Assembly: GCA_034421515.1 (NCBI GenBank)
Contig: DAOUKH010000018.1
Coordinates: 1 to 16,264 of the forward strand
Length of the DNA stretch: 16,264 nucleotides
Reading direction: 5' to 3'
Source: DAOUKH01 sp034421515
GTDB lineage: Bacteria > Chloroflexota > Dehalococcoidia > SHYB01
Below are positions 5,247 through 12,457 of this stretch, piece by piece (within the stretch, counting starts at the first letter, position 1; each line of letters begins with the position of its first letter). The notes under the pieces are model-generated. The model saw only the letters and a program-made list of their open reading frames with translations, did not search any database and had not been told where the DNA came from. Both the position numbers and the translations under genes were made by a program.

Positions 5247-6041
5247 ATGACGGAAAGCGGCGTGAACGCGAGCACGATCACGGTCGAAACCGGAGTGGCG
5301 TCGTTGCGCGTAACGCTGCTCGGCGAGGGGCCTACGGTCGTCATGTTCCCCTCCCTGGGCCGCGACGTCGAAGACTTCGACGAGCTGGCGGACGCGCTCG
5401 CCCGCGCCGGCTACCGGACGGCGGCCATCTCCCCTCGCGGGATCGGCGGCAGCACCGGCCCCCTGGAAGGCCTGACCCTCCGCGACCTCGCCGGCGACGT
5501 CGCCGCCGTGATCGACGCGCTCGGCGCCGCGCCGGCGCACCTGATCGGCCACGCCTTCGGCAACCAGGTGGTGCGCTACACGGCGGCGCAGTTCCCCGAC
5601 TCCGTCCGGTCGGTGACCATCCTCGCCGCCGGCGGCAAGGTCATGGGCGAGCCCGAGGTTTCCCGAGCCTTCGCCGACTTCCGTTCCGGCGGCCTTTCGG
5701 ACGACGAAGCCCGCGCCGCGATCAAGAAGGTGCACTTCGCCGAGGCCAGCGACCCATCGCCCTGGCTGACTGGATGGTGGCTGGAGGCGGCGGAGGCGCA
5801 GACGGGGGCCGTGCTTAGCGGGGTCTTGGAGGAGTGGTGGGAGGCGGGCCGGGCCCCCCTGCTCATCATCCAGGGTTTGGAAGACGCCATCGCTCCCGTC
5901 GCCAACGGTCGCGACCTCGCCGAGACCCTCGGCGACCGGGCGAAGCTCGTCGAGCTCGCCGACGCCGCCCACGCGCTGCTCCCCGAGCAGCCCGACGCCA
6001 TCGCGCAGGAAGTCATCGCCTTCCTCGCCACCTGCGCCTAG
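5247..6041 (+). CDS. Alpha/beta-hydrolase fold protein with Ala at the nucleophile position
   Basis: A 264-residue alpha/beta-hydrolase. The fold is clear: strand and oxyanion region PTVVMFPSLGRDVEDFDELADAL, cap-side ISPRGIGGSTGP, nucleophile elbow LIGHAFGNQVV, acid strand LLIIQGLEDAIAPV and C-terminal AHALLPEQP. The elbow, normally GxSxG, reads G-H-A103-F-G, so the nucleophilic Ser is Ala (codon GCC), while Asp213 and His242 of the triad are kept. Ordinary serine-hydrolase catalysis should be impossible; related GHAFG-type proteins exist as far as I recall, so this may be a conserved non-hydrolytic or cofactor-independent subgroup. The ATG at 5247 is preferred to GTG 5232 because GGAGGG lies 4 nt before it, inside the longer reading. 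It is 55 nt downstream of tRNA-Gly and could be on the same primary transcript. Confidence 0.86.
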   Translation: MTESGVNASTITVETGVASLRVTLLGEGPTVVMFPSLGRDVEDFDELADALARAGYRTAAISPRGIGGSTGPLEGLTLRDLAGDVAAVIDALGAAPAHLIGHAFGNQVVRYTAAQFPDSVRSVTILAAGGKVMGEPEVSRAFADFRSGGLSDDEARAAIKKVHFAEASDPSPWLTGWWLEAAEAQTGAVLSGVLEEWWEAGRAPLLIIQGLEDAIAPVANGRDLAETLGDRAKLVELADAAHALLPEQPDAIAQEVIAFLATCA

Positions 6042-6120
6042 CCGTCGGGCCGGGGCGTCGTGGTATCCTTGAATGCGCTCGCCGGAGCGAGCGTCCCGAC
6101 GGCCTAGAGAACTCCCAAAG

Positions 6121-6143
6121 CCCCTCGGTTGACTGAGGGGTTT
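6121..6143 (+). terminator. Intrinsic terminator after the alpha/beta hydrolase gene
   Basis: CCCCTC (6121-6126) pairs with GAGGGG (6135-6140), extended by G-T and G-C pairs to a TTGA loop, followed by TTT. It lies 80 nt after the hydrolase stop and 43 nt before the permease GTG. A second hairpin, CGCTCGC/GCGAGCG (6076-6082/6087-6093), precedes it. Confidence 0.65.
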
Positions 6144-6185
6144 CGCGTGCGCCCGTGACGGCCTGAGAGAAGCAAAGGAGCATCG

Positions 6186-9100
6186 GTGGAAGAGCTTTTC
6201 GGCGCGCCAATGAGCGTGATCTCCGTCGTCTTGGCGGTCATGTTCATCGCCGTCTTCGCCGTCCTCCTCTACATCTTCATCCGCAACCCCCTGCTGGTGA
6301 GGATGGCCGCCCGCAACATTCCGCGCCGCAAGGCGCAGACTGTGCTCGTCATCGCCGGGCTCATGATGGCCACGGTCACGATATCCAGCGCCTTCACCAC
6401 CGGCGACTCCGTCACCGCCAGCATCGAGCAGGTGGCGACGAAGGACCTGCGGAACCTTGACCAACTGGTAACGGTCCACGACGACGATCTCGACGCGCTC
6501 GTGCCCGTCTCCGACGATATCGACGAAGCGCTGGTCGCCGAAATCGGCCCGGTCCTCAATGCCGACCCCGGAATCGACGGTGTGGCGCCGATCCTGTTCG
6601 AGGACGTTGCGGTCGTGAACCTCGACGACCGCCTCTTCGAAATCTCGGCGCTGTTGACCGGCTTGGAGCCCGAGGCTGCCCGCGCCTTCGACGCCTTGCA
6701 GACCGTCGACGGCGACCTCTTGGACCTTGGCGCCCTGGCGCCCGACGAGGTCTACGTCGACCGGGACGGAGCCGAGGAGATCAGTGTCGAGGCCGGCGAC
6801 ATCATCGGCGTTCCGGTGGGCCCCGGCCAGATACGGCAGTTCACCGTCAAGGCGATCGCCGAGGCCTACTACGTGAAGCAGATTGAGCACCGGGTCGTGC
6901 TGATGACGTCGTTGGCCCACGCTCAGGAAGTCACGGGCAAGGAAGGCCTGATCAGCGCGATCATGGTCTCCAATCTGGGAGAAGGCGACGAGGGCATCGA
7001 CCTCACCGCGGAGATTCAGGAACGGCTGGCCGAGCATCCCGTCCTTCGTGGAAACGGCCTCGTGCTCACGCCGCTCAAGCAGGACCTCATCGAGTTCGCC
7101 AACCTGATCGGATCGCTCTTCGTCACGATCTTCACGCTGTTTGGCCTCTTCTCGATTTGTGTGGGGGTGCTGCTCATCTTCCTCATCTTCCAGATGCTGG
7201 CCGCGGAGCGGAAACCGGAGATGGGCATGTCCCGCGCCATCGGGATGCGCCGGAGCCAACTCGTTCAAATGTTCATCGCCGAGGGGGCGATCTACAGCAT
7301 CGGCTCGGCCATCGTCGGCGCGTTGGTGGGCGCGGGCATCGGGGCGCTGCTGGTCATCGCCACCTCCGCGATCTTCGCGCAGGCCTCCCCCAGCGAAGAC
7401 TTCACGCTGACGCCGACGATCACCCTCCGCAGCCTACTCGTCTCCTTCTTCCTGGGAAGCATTGTCACCTTCATAACCGTCGGGATCGCCTCGCTGCGGG
7501 TGAGCCGGCTCAATATCGTGCGCGCGATTCGCGACATTCCCGAGCCGGAGCGGGCACGGGGCGGCGTCGGCAGGCTGGTCTGGGGCGTGATCTTCGCCCT
7601 CGTCGGTCTCTTGTTGCTTGTCAGCGGCTTTAACGCCGGCCAAACGACGCCGTTCCTGCTCGGCGGAGCTCTGGTGCCGATGGGCCTCGCCTTCGCACTC
7701 CGCTTCTTCGGCGTTTCGCAGCGGCTCCTCATGACCCTCTTGGGCCTCTGGCTGATCGTGTTCTTCCTCCCGCTGCGGCATCCCTGGTTTACCGAGCGGC
7801 TGCGTGACGACTGGCAAATCGACTTCTCCATCTTCATCATCAGCAGCTTTGTGCTCGTCGCGGGCTCGATCCTGGTGATCATGAACAACACGTCCTACGT
7901 ACAGGCTGCGGCGTCGTGGCTTGCCGGCCGCTTCCTCGGCCTCGCGCCGGTCATCAAGTCGGCGGTGGCCTACCCGCTGCGAAATGGCTTCCGTACCGGC
8001 CTCTCCATCACCATGTTCGCCGTGGTCGTCCTTTCCGTGACGTCGGTCTCCGTGATCAATAGCAGCTTCTCCGGCATCATCGAAGACCAGCAGCGGCTCG
8101 CCGGCGGGTACGACGTGGTCGGCGCGGCCCTCGGCGACTTGAATCCGATCCGGGACGTGACGCCGATCGTGGAAGCGAACTCCTGGTTGGACTTTGTCGT
8201 ACGGGATGCCGAGGGACCTGCTATCGGCGTGTTCAGGACGATCGGGGATGCGGAGGCGAAGCTGGCCGCGCAGCCCGACGATGACTTGGAAGAGACGCTG
8301 ATTACAGCGGTAGACCCGGACTTCGTGCGCACCAACGGCTTCAGGATCGCGCTCGCGACGGCCGAGTTCCGCACCGGCGACACCTTCGACGCCGAGGCGG
8401 TCTGGCGGGCCCTGGAGGAGCGGCCCGGTGCGGCGGTCATCAACGCCCAGCACGTCCCCACGCGGGCGAATTTCGCCTTTAATCCCGTTGGAGGCTTCTC
8501 CCTGGAGGGCGTCGAGGGCCTGTTTGTCGAGAACGAGGTCATGGACCCCGTACCGGTCACTATCCGCGACCTCGACAGCGCGCGCAGCTTCGAGGTAACG
8601 GTCATCGGTGTCATCGACGACATCGCCTCGGACCCACAGTTCTTCCTGCCTCCCGGCATGTACACCTCCACCGAATTCCTGAGCGAGGAGGTGGGGCGGG
8701 AGATCGATGTCTCGATGGTCTGGTTCGAAACGGTCCCGGGTACGGAGAACGCCGATCAGCGCATCGAATCGGCCTTTTTCGAATACGGCTTCCAGAGCAT
8801 CGATATCCAGGAGGCGATCGACAACAGCCAGGCGGCCAATTCGTCCTTCAACACGCTCTTGATGGCCTTCATGGGGCTGGGGCTGGTCGTCGGCATCGCC
8901 GCGCTCGGCGTCATCAGTGCGCGCGCCGTGATCGAGCGCCGCCAGCAGATCGGCGTCCTTCGCGCCATCGGCTTCTCGAAAGGGCGGGTGCAGCTCAGTT
9001 TCCTCCTCGAATCCTCATTCATCGCGATCATCGGCATCGGGCTGGGCATCATCTTGTCGCTCTTGCAGAACATCATCGTGATCGGCCCGGCGATCAAGGC

Positions 9101-9248
9101 GAGCGAGCCCGACTTCGCTGTCTCGATTCCGTGGCTCCGGGTCGCCCTGATCGCCATCATCGCCTACGTCTTCACCTTCGCCACGACGTTGTTGCCGTCG
9201 CGGCAGGCGGCCGGCGTCCCGCCGGCCGACGCGCTCCGCTACCAGTAG
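6186..9248 (+). CDS. Double FtsX-domain ABC transporter permease
   Basis: A 1020-residue inner-membrane permease of the MacB/FtsX (type VII) kind. Membrane segments by eye: about 9-32 and 49-70, then a large extracytoplasmic domain (70-305), then a first FtsX bundle (307-338, 368-398, 415-437) with the cytoplasmic hallmark ERKPEMGMSRAIGMRR near 340. Several further helices (464-482, 490-531, 547-570, 605-625) precede a second extracytoplasmic domain (630-885), and a second FtsX bundle (890-915, 942-965, 985-1005) follows with ERRQQIGVLRAIGFSKG near 916. Both domains look MacB-PCD-like. Such fused permeases export or extract lipids, lipoproteins or peptides, or transmit mechanical work, with a separate ATPase. 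No ATPase gene flanks it here. Start GTG 6186 has AGGAG 5 nt upstream; the ATG at 6210 is an alternative. It ends 4 nt before the convergent MFS gene. Confidence 0.9.
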   Translation: MEELFGAPMSVISVVLAVMFIAVFAVLLYIFIRNPLLVRMAARNIPRRKAQTVLVIAGLMMATVTISSAFTTGDSVTASIEQVATKDLRNLDQLVTVHDDDLDALVPVSDDIDEALVAEIGPVLNADPGIDGVAPILFEDVAVVNLDDRLFEISALLTGLEPEAARAFDALQTVDGDLLDLGALAPDEVYVDRDGAEEISVEAGDIIGVPVGPGQIRQFTVKAIAEAYYVKQIEHRVVLMTSLAHAQEVTGKEGLISAIMVSNLGEGDEGIDLTAEIQERLAEHPVLRGNGLVLTPLKQDLIEFANLIGSLFVTIFTLFGLFSICVGVLLIFLIFQMLAAERKPEMGMSRAIGMRRSQLVQMFIAEGAIYSIGSAIVGALVGAGIGALLVIATSAIFAQASPSEDFTLTPTITLRSLLVSFFLGSIVTFITVGIASLRVSRLNIVRAIRDIPEPERARGGVGRLVWGVIFALVGLLLLVSGFNAGQTTPFLLGGALVPMGLAFALRFFGVSQRLLMTLLGLWLIVFFLPLRHPWFTERLRDDWQIDFSIFIISSFVLVAGSILVIMNNTSYVQAAASWLAGRFLGLAPVIKSAVAYPLRNGFRTGLSITMFAVVVLSVTSVSVINSSFSGIIEDQQRLAGGYDVVGAALGDLNPIRDVTPIVEANSWLDFVVRDAEGPAIGVFRTIGDAEAKLAAQPDDDLEETLITAVDPDFVRTNGFRIALATAEFRTGDTFDAEAVWRALEERPGAAVINAQHVPTRANFAFNPVGGFSLEGVEGLFVENEVMDPVPVTIRDLDSARSFEVTVIGVIDDIASDPQFFLPPGMYTSTEFLSEEVGREIDVSMVWFETVPGTENADQRIESAFFEYGFQSIDIQEAIDNSQAANSSFNTLLMAFMGLGLVVGIAALGVISARAVIERRQQIGVLRAIGFSKGRVQLSFLLESSFIAIIGIGLGIILSLLQNIIVIGPAIKASEPDFAVSIPWLRVALIAIIAYVFTFATTLLPSRQAAGVPPADALRYQ

Positions 9249-9252
9249 CGCG

Positions 9253-10506
9253 CTAGGCCCGCCGGATCGGCGAGGCGGCGTAGAGCCACAGGGTCACCGC
9301 GAGGATGGCCAGCCCCGTCACGAAGAACGACTCCTGGAGCCCCATCGTCTCCGCGAGCGCGCCGATAACCAGCCCGCCCAGCGGCGTAAGTCCCCACGTC
9401 TGGAAGTAGAGCGACGTCACCCGGCCGCGGTACTGATCGTCGACGTGGACTTGGATCAGGGTGTTGTTGAGGATCTGCTGGACGGCGCTGAGCAGCCCCA
9501 TGCCGAAGACAAGCACCGCCACGAGCGGCAGGATATCCGTCAGGGACATGGCCACCAGACCAAAGCCCATGCCGAGCACGGTCCACACCAGCAGGTGCCC
9601 GCCGTTCCGGGTCTGGCCCAGAAGGACCACGCCCGTCGCGCCGAGGAAGGCTCCCGCTCCCGCGCCGGTCATGAGCAGGCCGAAGCCGCTATCGCTCAGG
9701 CCCAAGGTATCGACGGCGAAGGCGGGCATGAGATTCATATAGGGCCAAGCCATTCCGGCGTTGATGACCGCGATGAGGACGAGGGCGGTCAGGAGCCGGT
9801 CGGGGCGCACGTAGGCAAGGCCCTCCCGCAGGTTGCCCAGCAGCGACACCGCCGTTGAGGCGCGTATCGGGCTGCGGGTCTGGATCATGAGCACCGTGAC
9901 CATGCCGACGAGGTAACCCGCCGCCTGAAGGAAGAAGGCGCCTTCAAGCCCGACCACGGCAATGAGGCCGGCCCCCATGAGCGGCCCGAAGACTCGGGAC
10001 GAGTTTTGGACAACGGCGTTGAGCGCGATGGCCTGCCGGAGCTCCCCGGGCTCGACGAGGTCGTAGACGATGGCCTGGCGCGGGGGGCCGTTGATGCCGA
10101 AGAGAATGCCGCTGATCACCGCCAAGACGTAGATGTGCCAGATGACCACCACGTCGGTGAGCACGAGCAGCGCCAGCGCGATGCCGACCATGGTCATCAC
10201 CGCCTGGCTGGCCCAGATGATGGTGCGCTGTTCGAAGCGGTCGGCCAACGCGCCGCCGATGGGCGAGCTCAGGAACATCGGGAAGCCCTGAGCGAACATC
10301 ACCAAGCTCAACTGGAACGGGGAGTCGGTGAGCTCGTAGACCAGCAGGCCCTTGGCGATCTGCTGCACCCAGTTGGCGATGCCGGTGGCGCCGCTTCCGA
10401 CCACGAGGCGGCGGAAGTCGTCGTGGGCGAGCGGGCTCAGGCTGCGCCCGGCGCGGGCGCGCAGCGAGCCCATCCTGGTCCCGGCGGAGGTGTCCTCTTG
10501 GGCCAA
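9253..10506 (-). CDS. Major facilitator superfamily transporter (drug/siderophore exporter-like)
   Basis: A 417-residue, strongly hydrophobic protein with about 12 helices. The loop 2-3 signature GGALADRFEQRT (84-95) is MFS motif A, and NGPPRQAIVYDLV followed by ALNAVVQNSSRVFGPLMGAGL is typical of the EntS-like MFS_3 exporters. Likely function is proton-driven efflux of a small molecule from the cytoplasm; the substrate is unknown. The start is uncertain: TTG 10506 has GAGG about 4 nt upstream and a suitable promoter further up; ATG 10473 is the alternative (406 residues) and would still contain all helices. Its stop is 4 nt from the stop of the convergent ABC permease and no terminator lies between, so antisense interference between the two is possible. 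Confidence 0.9.
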   Translation of the reverse strand: MAQEDTSAGTRMGSLRARAGRSLSPLAHDDFRRLVVGSGATGIANWVQQIAKGLLVYELTDSPFQLSLVMFAQGFPMFLSSPIGGALADRFEQRTIIWASQAVMTMVGIALALLVLTDVVVIWHIYVLAVISGILFGINGPPRQAIVYDLVEPGELRQAIALNAVVQNSSRVFGPLMGAGLIAVVGLEGAFFLQAAGYLVGMVTVLMIQTRSPIRASTAVSLLGNLREGLAYVRPDRLLTALVLIAVINAGMAWPYMNLMPAFAVDTLGLSDSGFGLLMTGAGAGAFLGATGVVLLGQTRNGGHLLVWTVLGMGFGLVAMSLTDILPLVAVLVFGMGLLSAVQQILNNTLIQVHVDDQYRGRVTSLYFQTWGLTPLGGLVIGALAETMGLQESFFVTGLAILAVTLWLYAASPIRRA

Positions 10507-10542
10507 GCGTCCTCTATGCCGGAGCCAAGGCCCGGCTCGGAC

Positions 10543-10572
10543 ACTCTAACGGTACCAGCGCCGCCCGCTCAA
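10543..10572 (-). promoter_or_regulatory. Candidate promoter of the MFS gene
   Basis: On the minus strand TTGAGC (10572-10567), 18-nt spacer, TAGAGT (10548-10543); 4 of 6 matches in each box. The start site would be near 10536, about 30 nt before the TTG start, which mildly supports that start. Confidence 0.35.
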
Positions 10573-10643
10573 CCGCGCGCGCCACAACGCATCTCCCCCT
10601 CTGAAGACCCGTACACAACCCCCGACGCTGGCGGATCATCCAT

Positions 10644-10720
10644 GTAGGGGCAACCCTCGTGGTTGCCCAGGGGTGCGGGCGGGGTCCCCTCTCCTGTAGG
10701 GGCGATTCACGAATCGCCCC
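10644..10720. repeat. Two GTAGGGGC-type inverted repeats
   Basis: Two copies of a unit opening TGTAGGGGC. The first has stem GGGCAACC (10648-10655) / GGTTGCCC (10661-10668) with loop CTCGT. The second has stem GGGGCGATTC (10699-10708) / GAATCGCCCC (10711-10720), a perfect 10-bp arm with a 2-nt centre. The leading GTAGGGGC is shared while the arm sequence differs, as in miniature palindromic repeats dispersed in intergenic DNA. The gap 10507-10890 holds no gene that I can support. Confidence 0.6.
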
Positions 10721-10788
10721 TTCCCATCCCCCGAGGCCTCGCGGGGCTTGGCCAAGGTTACGCAAACCTCACTCCACTGGGGCCACCT

Positions 10789-10826
10789 TAAGCCTCTCCC
10801 CCTTTGGGGGAGATTTGAGAGAGGGT
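10789..10826. repeat. Single copy of the REP-like repeat found at 3421-3790
   Basis: CTCCCCC (10796-10802) pairs with GGGGGAG (10806-10812) around TTT, flanked by the same AAGCCTCTC and GA.TTGAGAGAGGGTG frame as the unit at 3684-3718. Two further hairpins follow: GCGCGCC/GGCGCGC (10827-10833/10838-10844) and a GCGCCC/GGGCGC arm pair just after it. This block lies directly downstream of the GlcG-like gene and may end the minus-strand operon transcript. Confidence 0.7.
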
Positions 10827-10890
10827 GCGCGCCGTCAGGCGCGCGAGCGCCCGCAGGGCGCTGCTCTTTCCCCGCCTCGTTCAGTCCGCC

Positions 10891-11316
10891 CTACAGCTTG
10901 CCGAAGGCCTCGATCCCCGCCTCGGCGCACTCCTGGTCCTGGGTGTAGTAGCCGCCGCTGACCCCGATGCCGCCGACGATCACCCCGTCGCTCTGGATGG
11001 GGATGCCGCCCTCGTAGATGATCAGCCGTTCGGCGTGGGTGATGCCGTGGAGCAAGGGGCCGTCGTCCTTGATGAACTGCCACCAGTCCTTGGTGGAGAG
11101 ACCGAAGCCGACGGCGGTGTAGCCCTTGTCTTGGGCGATCTTGATCGAGAGCAGCGCCGCGCCGTCCATTCGGCTGAACGCCTTCAGGTTGCCGTCGGGG
11201 TCGACGATGGCGGTGCACATCGGCACGCCGATCTCGGCGGCCTTCGCCTCCGACGCCTCGATCATCGCCTTGGCCGCCTCGGTTGTGATGGTGGACTTCT
11301 GCATCGTTGACGCCAT
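10891..11316 (-). CDS. GlcG/HbpS-like (DUF336) protein
   Basis: A 141-residue protein of the GlcG/HbpS-like family. Typical segments are AAKAMIEASEAKAAEIG at the N-terminus, CTAIVDPDGNLKAFSRMDGA, then GGIPIQSDGVIVGGIGVSGG and the acidic QDQECAEAGIEAF near the end. Family members include the haem-binding HbpS and GlcG of the glycolate locus, and many lie beside oxidoreductases with unknown function. The frame is open to 11358, but ATG 11316 has GGAGG 6 nt upstream and fits the family start. It is the last gene of a five-gene minus-strand run, 47 nt after a luciferase-like monooxygenase, suggesting an accessory role (flavin, haem or substrate binding) in that pathway. No export signal is visible. 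Confidence 0.85.
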   Translation of the reverse strand: MASTMQKSTITTEAAKAMIEASEAKAAEIGVPMCTAIVDPDGNLKAFSRMDGAALLSIKIAQDKGYTAVGFGLSTKDWWQFIKDDGPLLHGITHAERLIIYEGGIPIQSDGVIVGGIGVSGGYYTQDQECAEAGIEAFGKL

Positions 11317-11363
11317 GGTGCGCCTCCGCAAAGGGGATTGGGGGCGCGATTCTAGCACAGCCG

Positions 11364-12419
11364 CTAGCGGAAACGGTCGATGACCTCGCGCGCGAAGCGC
11401 TCCATGTAGGGGTACATCTTCTTAGCTGGGAAGCCCGAGGGCGTGGTGTTGCCCCCGCCAAAGACGAAGTGGGTGTACGGCAGCGCTTCGAGCTTGGCCT
11501 CGACGCGCCGCACGATCTCGCCGGCGTCCTCGACCACGTAGCCCCGCAGCCCCCACGACCGCCGGCGGCCTTCGCGCTGCAGCACCTCCAGCAGGGCGGG
11601 GTCGTGCCCGCTTAAGGCCGATTCCTCGTACCAGCCCTTCATCGCCGTGGCTTGCCACTCAATGTACGGGCGGATCTCCTCCATCGTCGCCGCTGGGTCG
11701 TCGGAGATGAAGAAGGAATCCACGATCATCCCCTGCAGCCCGAAGTCCTTCGGGTCGCGGCCCCGTTCGCGCAGGCCGTCGGAGTAGGCGGCGTAGGTCT
11801 CCTTGGCGTTGCCCCCGACGTCGACCAGCAGCAGCGAGGCGTCGTGCCGCGCCGCCCGCTGCGCCGCGGGCGTGCTCCGTGCCCCGACCCAGAACGGCAG
11901 CGGCCGCTGCACCGGCTTGGGGTAGACCGAGGCCCCTTCGAGTTGGTAGTGCTGCCCGGAGAACGAGAACGGCCCGTCGCCCAGCGCGCCCCGGATGATG
12001 GTCAGGCCCTCCTCCATGCGCCCCGCCCGGTGGCGGCGGTCGATGCCGAAGGCGTCGAACTCCTCCTTGCGGTAGCCGAGCCCCATGCCGAGCATGAGCC
12101 GGCCGTTGGAGATGACGTCGACGATGGCGGCGTCCTCGGCGACCTTCAGGGCGTTGTTCAGCGGCAGCAGCAGGAGCCACGTCCCGATCTTGATGCGCTT
12201 GGTGCGGGCCGCGATGGCGGCGGCCACGGTGAGCGGCGACGGGTTGTAGCCGTCGCCCGGCGAGAAGTGGTGCTCCGGGAGCCAGACGCTGTCGAAGCCG
12301 ACCTCCTCGGCGTAGGCGATCTGCTGGAACATGTCCTCATAGAACTCGGCGGGGTCCTGCTTGAACGCCTCCGGGTTCCGGAAGTTGTAGGCGAGTCCGA
12401 AGTCGATGCGCGTTCCCAT
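11364..12419 (-). CDS. LLM-class flavin- or F420-dependent oxidoreductase (A)
   Basis: A 351-residue luciferase-like monooxygenase. After MGTRIDFGLAYNFRNPEAF it shows the typical GFDSVWLPEHHF (EHHF at 49-52), RIKIGTWLLLLPLNNALKVAED, SNGRLMLGMGLGYRKEEFDAFG near 104-125 and PFWVGARSTPAAQRAA. The EHHF form and the family context favour FMNH2-dependent oxygenases, but F420 cannot be excluded. Start ATG 12419 has GGGAGG about 9 nt upstream; the longer open frame to 13430 overlaps the next gene and is a shadow. It lies 38 nt downstream of a second LLM gene from a different subgroup, so the two are paralogues acting in one operon rather than a recent duplication. Expected reaction: oxygenation or hydride transfer on an organic substrate, not identifiable here. 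Confidence 0.9.
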   Translation of the reverse strand: MGTRIDFGLAYNFRNPEAFKQDPAEFYEDMFQQIAYAEEVGFDSVWLPEHHFSPGDGYNPSPLTVAAAIAARTKRIKIGTWLLLLPLNNALKVAEDAAIVDVISNGRLMLGMGLGYRKEEFDAFGIDRRHRAGRMEEGLTIIRGALGDGPFSFSGQHYQLEGASVYPKPVQRPLPFWVGARSTPAAQRAARHDASLLLVDVGGNAKETYAAYSDGLRERGRDPKDFGLQGMIVDSFFISDDPAATMEEIRPYIEWQATAMKGWYEESALSGHDPALLEVLQREGRRRSWGLRGYVVEDAGEIVRRVEAKLEALPYTHFVFGGGNTTPSGFPAKKMYPYMERFAREVIDRFR

Positions 12420-12457
12420 GCCGCCGCGCCTCCCGCTGAGTTGGTGTTGGGTCGCCG

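Noticed and set aside
5058..7268. Long minus-strand open frame (736 codons) across tRNA-Gly, the alpha/beta hydrolase and the permease start
   Set aside because: It runs antisense through a clear tRNA and two recognisable protein genes; its composition (runs of Asp, Arg, Gly, His) is that of a GC-rich shadow frame.
10748..10961. Small plus-strand frames in the gap before the GlcG-like gene
   Set aside because: They overlap the palindromic repeat and the 3' end of the GlcG-like gene and show no ribosome site or domain.
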